Below are positions 61,344 to 64,000 of a stretch of 64,000 bases of DNA, in pieces. A model generated the notes under the pieces. It worked only from the letters and a program-made list of their open reading frames with translations, was not told the DNA's origin and did no database searches. The position numbers and the translations under genes are program-made. The first letter of the stretch is position 1, and every line of letters begins with the position of its first letter. The DNA lies in assembly GCF_037975245.1 (NCBI RefSeq), contig NC_092564.1:11990484-12054483 (forward strand), read 5' to 3'. The DNA is from Apostichopus japonicus. Lineage: Eukaryota > Echinodermata > Holothuroidea > Aspidochirotida > Stichopodidae.

Positions 61344-61968
61344 AGCAGCATTTTGCGTCCTTTTCTATGATTTTTCTCAACCTCACTGACTCCACTATGC
61401 CATAACGACATACATAACTAGCTTATCTATTTAAATCTTACTTCACATGGTGGCATAAAAGTCGAAAAATTTGCAACTTTCAACTTTGTTTTTCTCCAAG
61501 ATATTTACCGTTAGAACCCAATAAACCTCGCCCATAATATGAATATTTAAACACTACGAACTTCATTGACCAATACGTAATATAACACCAAGCTTGATTT
61601 GTGTACAGTCTATATGGCAGTTGTACCAGGGAGTTCCATTACATCTCCCTGGTTAATTGTACCAACGCAAAGTCTTGAATCTATTTTTAGCAACAGCTCA
61701 TAACTAAACCTGCATCTCTGATTGGTTGAATTCAAACTAGTGGGTTTGGCGGAACTGTATGCGATTAATTTTAACTGTGGAATATTTGTCGAGGACACTC
61801 TTCTCAGTATCTGCAAATATCCTTAATTACTCGCCAATTAACGTTGTTGGCAGGAAAAAAACTTGGCAATATCTTAGTTTGCTGTTTTGTGATTGATATA
61901 TGTAAAAAAATCGATGGACATGTCAAAAAAGTAGAAAACGGCAACCAAACGCAAAATGCTGCTTTAAC
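61344..61968. mobile_element. TTAA-type MITE nested in family B copy 2
   Basis: Ends (TTAA)AGCAGCATTTTGCGT and ACGCAAAATGCTGCT(TTAA) are perfect 15-bp inverted repeats, not counting the TTAA. The empty site is preserved in family B copy 1: the complement near 24850 reads GAGTTAACGGAGCT, whereas here GAGTTAA...TTAACAGAGCT surrounds the insert. One TTAA became two, so TTAA is the target duplication. TTAA targets are used by piggyBac and by some Kolobok and Sola elements; the termini do not decide which. A related copy is at 55690-56137. Confidence 0.85.
61625..61653. repeat. Short CAGGGAG hairpin inside the TTAA MITE
   Basis: ACCAGGGAG and CTCCCTGGT pair around an 11-nt loop. The related MITE copy at 55690-56137 lacks this hairpin at the corresponding place (about 55825), which suggests a separate small insertion. 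Confidence 0.7.
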
Positions 61969-62102
61969 AGAGCTTACGAGTATTCAAGATCAAAAAAGCA
62001 CTGACAAAATACCATGCTAAAAAAACAACAGTTTTCAAAGAATTTTCGACACTGAATAGGGGGGGAGCAGTCGACCCCCATGGCTACGTCCCTGGTAGTA
62101 TT

Positions 62103-62859
62103 TGCATGGGTAAGTATTTGGGTACTTTTTTTATCATATCGTGATTTCATATGAATATGATGTTTACAATAACATGTTTGTAAACATGGATTATTGAGAC
62201 TTGTTACCGGTATATATGCCCAATTGATACAAAATTTACATGGTCAACCCATATTAAGGATATTCTGCTCAGGTTGAGTATCCACAGCATGTTTTAATTT
62301 TCCTGCTTAAAGGCATGATTGCATATTGTAATCAACTTGAAAGCATTTCAATGTACAAATACAGAAGTTTGAGATATTCCGACGTACCAAAGGTACGTAT
62401 GCAGCTACTGAAGTGAGCTGTATAATGTCAGATCGTAGTTAGCAGCTGCCGAATTAACATGTAAAATGCATGTTTGGTTGTGAAAAGTACTTTCATTAAG
62501 GTAAAAGTTGAGCTGTTGACCTCGCTGCAAGAGTAATCTGACTAAGAGGTCTGTCTGTGTGTTCAAGGGGTGACCAACGGCTCTACTGGCAAATGCGGTG
62601 TATCACTACTGCAAAAGAGTTAGATCACCAAGGTTGATATCAGTTAGTGTGTGATTATATTAAAGCGATACTAATCCCACTTAAAGTAGCTGTGCAACTT
62701 TATATAATCACACATTTATTAAAACAAAATATTAATACACTTGATATATAGTTTTTATCCTTAAATCTCCTTTTACATTCAGTGGGACTCCACCTACAGA
62801 TCACTAAAAGAAAATATATGCCATTGGTATTAATGTCAACGCATTTGAAATCCTTGCAG
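62103..62859. other. Probable intron, nothing else recognised
   Basis: Unique-looking AT-rich sequence with no tandem arrays, in contrast to the rest of the window. Confidence 0.4.
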
Positions 62860-62882
62860 ACCCACACACACCAACTGGTCTT
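62860..62882 (+). CDS. Candidate 23-bp micro-exon
   Basis: The segment lies between GAAATCCTTGCAG and GTAAGTAA, both good splice signals. Joined to the exon ending 59932 in phase 1, it reads DPHTPTGL with no stop and leaves phase 0, giving KRDGMW-DPHTPTGL. Chance occurrence of two such signals 23 bp apart is possible, and no downstream exon was identified, so support is limited. Confidence 0.3.
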
Positions 62883-63104
62883 GTAAGTAATAAAGCTTCA
62901 GTACAATTACACTGGTCTACATTTGATTGCAGACAATTAACTTCCAGACAAACTTAATTAGTAATTCTTTACCACAGGTCATATGTATATTAATGTGTAC
63001 TGCAGGCAGTGAATGTTTAACAGTGCTGTATGCTTTATGTGATTAGCAAGGTTCTTGCACTCCTATGGACCTGTTTACAAGCCTTGATTTCTTTTGACCT
63101 CAGA

Positions 63105-63117
63105 TGACCTTTGACCT
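63105..63117 (-). promoter_or_regulatory. DR1-type motif (TGACCTTTGACCT)
   Basis: An exact direct repeat of the nuclear-receptor half-site AGGTCA with 1-bp spacing, on the minus strand. DR1 sites bind HNF4/RXR-type receptors. Because it is part of an inverted repeat, it may just be a repeat-element end. Confidence 0.35.
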
Positions 63118-63612
63118 TCACAGGAAAATAGTATGTTGTACCTAAACCTTTCCTGTATTGAGTTTAATGTGGGGTCAATACTTGTGACCTTTAATTATGT
63201 AAAATAACACACATGACATTCATCCAAGTTTTCAGACCAGTTGAACCAGTTACATATCTTCATATGAAATGTAAAACAGGATCCTGGTACTTAAAGTGGA
63301 TTTTTATTAATAGATACATTTTAGTAATTGTTTCAGGAAGCTGTTTTTTATGAAAGAAGCAATACAGGGTTCATAGAAGCCAGGGGCCCTCCGCAACCGT
63401 GCCCCAGAGGCTGGGTTTTGTTTTGCTGACTGTTTTCAGAGCAACATATTTAGCTGTAATCCAGTACATACACTACAAATGAATATAATTTATAGTCTAC
63501 TATCTTAGAGAAGAGCCTACGTACCTTGTAAACACTAAGGAAAACTTGAAGAGATCTTATGTTCGGTATAGGTGTACCACAATAAGCAGACAGATCTTAT
63601 TGTTTTTAGTAG

Positions 63613-63625
63613 AGGTCAAAGGTCA
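63613..63625 (+). promoter_or_regulatory. DR1-type motif (AGGTCAAAGGTCA)
   Basis: Exact DR1 on the plus strand, followed by another AGGTCA at 63630. It is the inverted partner of 63105-63117, about 500 bp apart. Confidence 0.35.
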
Positions 63626-64000
63626 TTTGAGGTCAACGGGGATTAAATTGTGAAAATCTTGTGAATATGGTATCTGAAGGGAATTTGCTATAAGAGATTT
63701 CATATTCAGTATGAGCCATATTCATTACAAGAAGTGTAATTTGAGCTCAGCAGAATGATTGCGAATACTTTTTGTCAATTTCATGACCACAATTTCGCTG
63801 TCACAGTATTGATCATGTCTGCTGTACACAGTATGCCAGATTCTTGAAAAAAATCCTTTAACCTCTATGTATTTATATTTGCATTTTGGTTGACTTGAAA
63901 ATGGTGGTCATTACTTTCTGTGTTATTCCTATAATGGGCTAACAGCATTGTAAGTTGGGTAATATTCACAATTGATATGCCAAAGAAAATTCAACTTAGT

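Larger units (their letters stand above)
60659..62094 (-). mobile_element. hAT-like element, family B copy 2, carrying a nested MITE
   Basis: Ends CAGCGACGTAGCCAGG and GCTACGTCCCTG, the reverse of copy 1 at 24711-26232. The flanks GTAGTAGA (60651-60658) and GTAGTATT (62095-62102) match at 6 of 8, so the duplication is slightly decayed. Its left subterminal part contains GGAGGGGGTGTCCCCCTCCC and AGATGCGATCTGGTGCAAT, related to the subterminal sequence of family C. It is interrupted at 61344-61968 by a TTAA MITE. It encodes no transposase. Confidence 0.82.
62883..64000. other. No further exon recognised; inverted DR1-like motifs
   Basis: Contains TTGACCTCAGATGACCTTTGACCT near 63094-63117 and its imperfect complement at 63613-63637. 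The rest is unique-looking and AT-rich. Confidence 0.45.

Overview
The window is eukaryotic, AT-rich, almost gene-free and dominated by repeats. Multicellular animal origin is shown by long microsatellites, L2/CR1-type LINE fragments, a SINE-like retroposon with a U2 snRNA-type head, and one exon-like segment with a GT donor. The repeated motif GTAGGCCTATA and the mixture of hAT-type miniature elements suggest a marine invertebrate deuterostome, most likely an echinoderm. That assignment is inference from composition, not from a recognised gene.

Region 1 to 28 kb is non-coding sequence peppered with short inverted-terminal-repeat elements. Six intact ones in the window have 8-bp target duplications that can be read directly: 2066-2433, 16020-16488, 19467-21019, 22260-22629, 24711-26232 and 31058-31465. 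An 8-bp duplication with mostly CAG...CTG ends is the hAT signature. Interspersed are microsatellites (AT, ATT, CAT/GATCAT), a 14-bp minisatellite, and two copies of the U2-headed retroposon at 9.7 and 11.5 kb.

Region 28 to 35.4 kb holds the most unusual content. Two elements (28072-30907 and 33318-35337) have the same 17-bp terminus, TATGGCAAGCCGTTTTA, and perfect 6-bp target duplications (TACCCG and CGGCCA). Their long inverted arms are arrays of short palindromes. One element uses a GATATC core and the other a CTTAAG core, both spaced about 20-21 bp. I could not match this architecture to a named superfamily.

Region 37.7 to 49.3 kb is satellite-like. It holds a composite repeat with a hairpin core plus AAATAAAGT expansions (38-41.4 kb), a ~97-bp tandem repeat (41.4-41.7 kb), and about 30 monomers of a ~224-bp satellite with higher-order structure (42.3-49.3 kb).

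Region 49.3 to 59.4 kb holds another TIR element, a small MITE, and a ~5.6-kb foldback-like structure (about 53488-59116). Its inverted arms are arrays of a ~180-bp repeat, and it encloses an L2-like LINE 3' end and a TTAA-type MITE.

Region 59.4 to 64 kb has a second LINE fragment and then the only segment that looks like host coding sequence: a CIDE-N-like exon ending in GGGTAAGT at 59797-59932, with a phase-compatible 23-bp candidate micro-exon at 62860-62882. The presumed intron holds a large hAT-type element (60659-62094), itself split by a TTAA MITE (about 61344-61968).

No complete protein-coding gene, rRNA, tRNA or CRISPR array was recognised. Most open frames in the window are chance or low-complexity frames.
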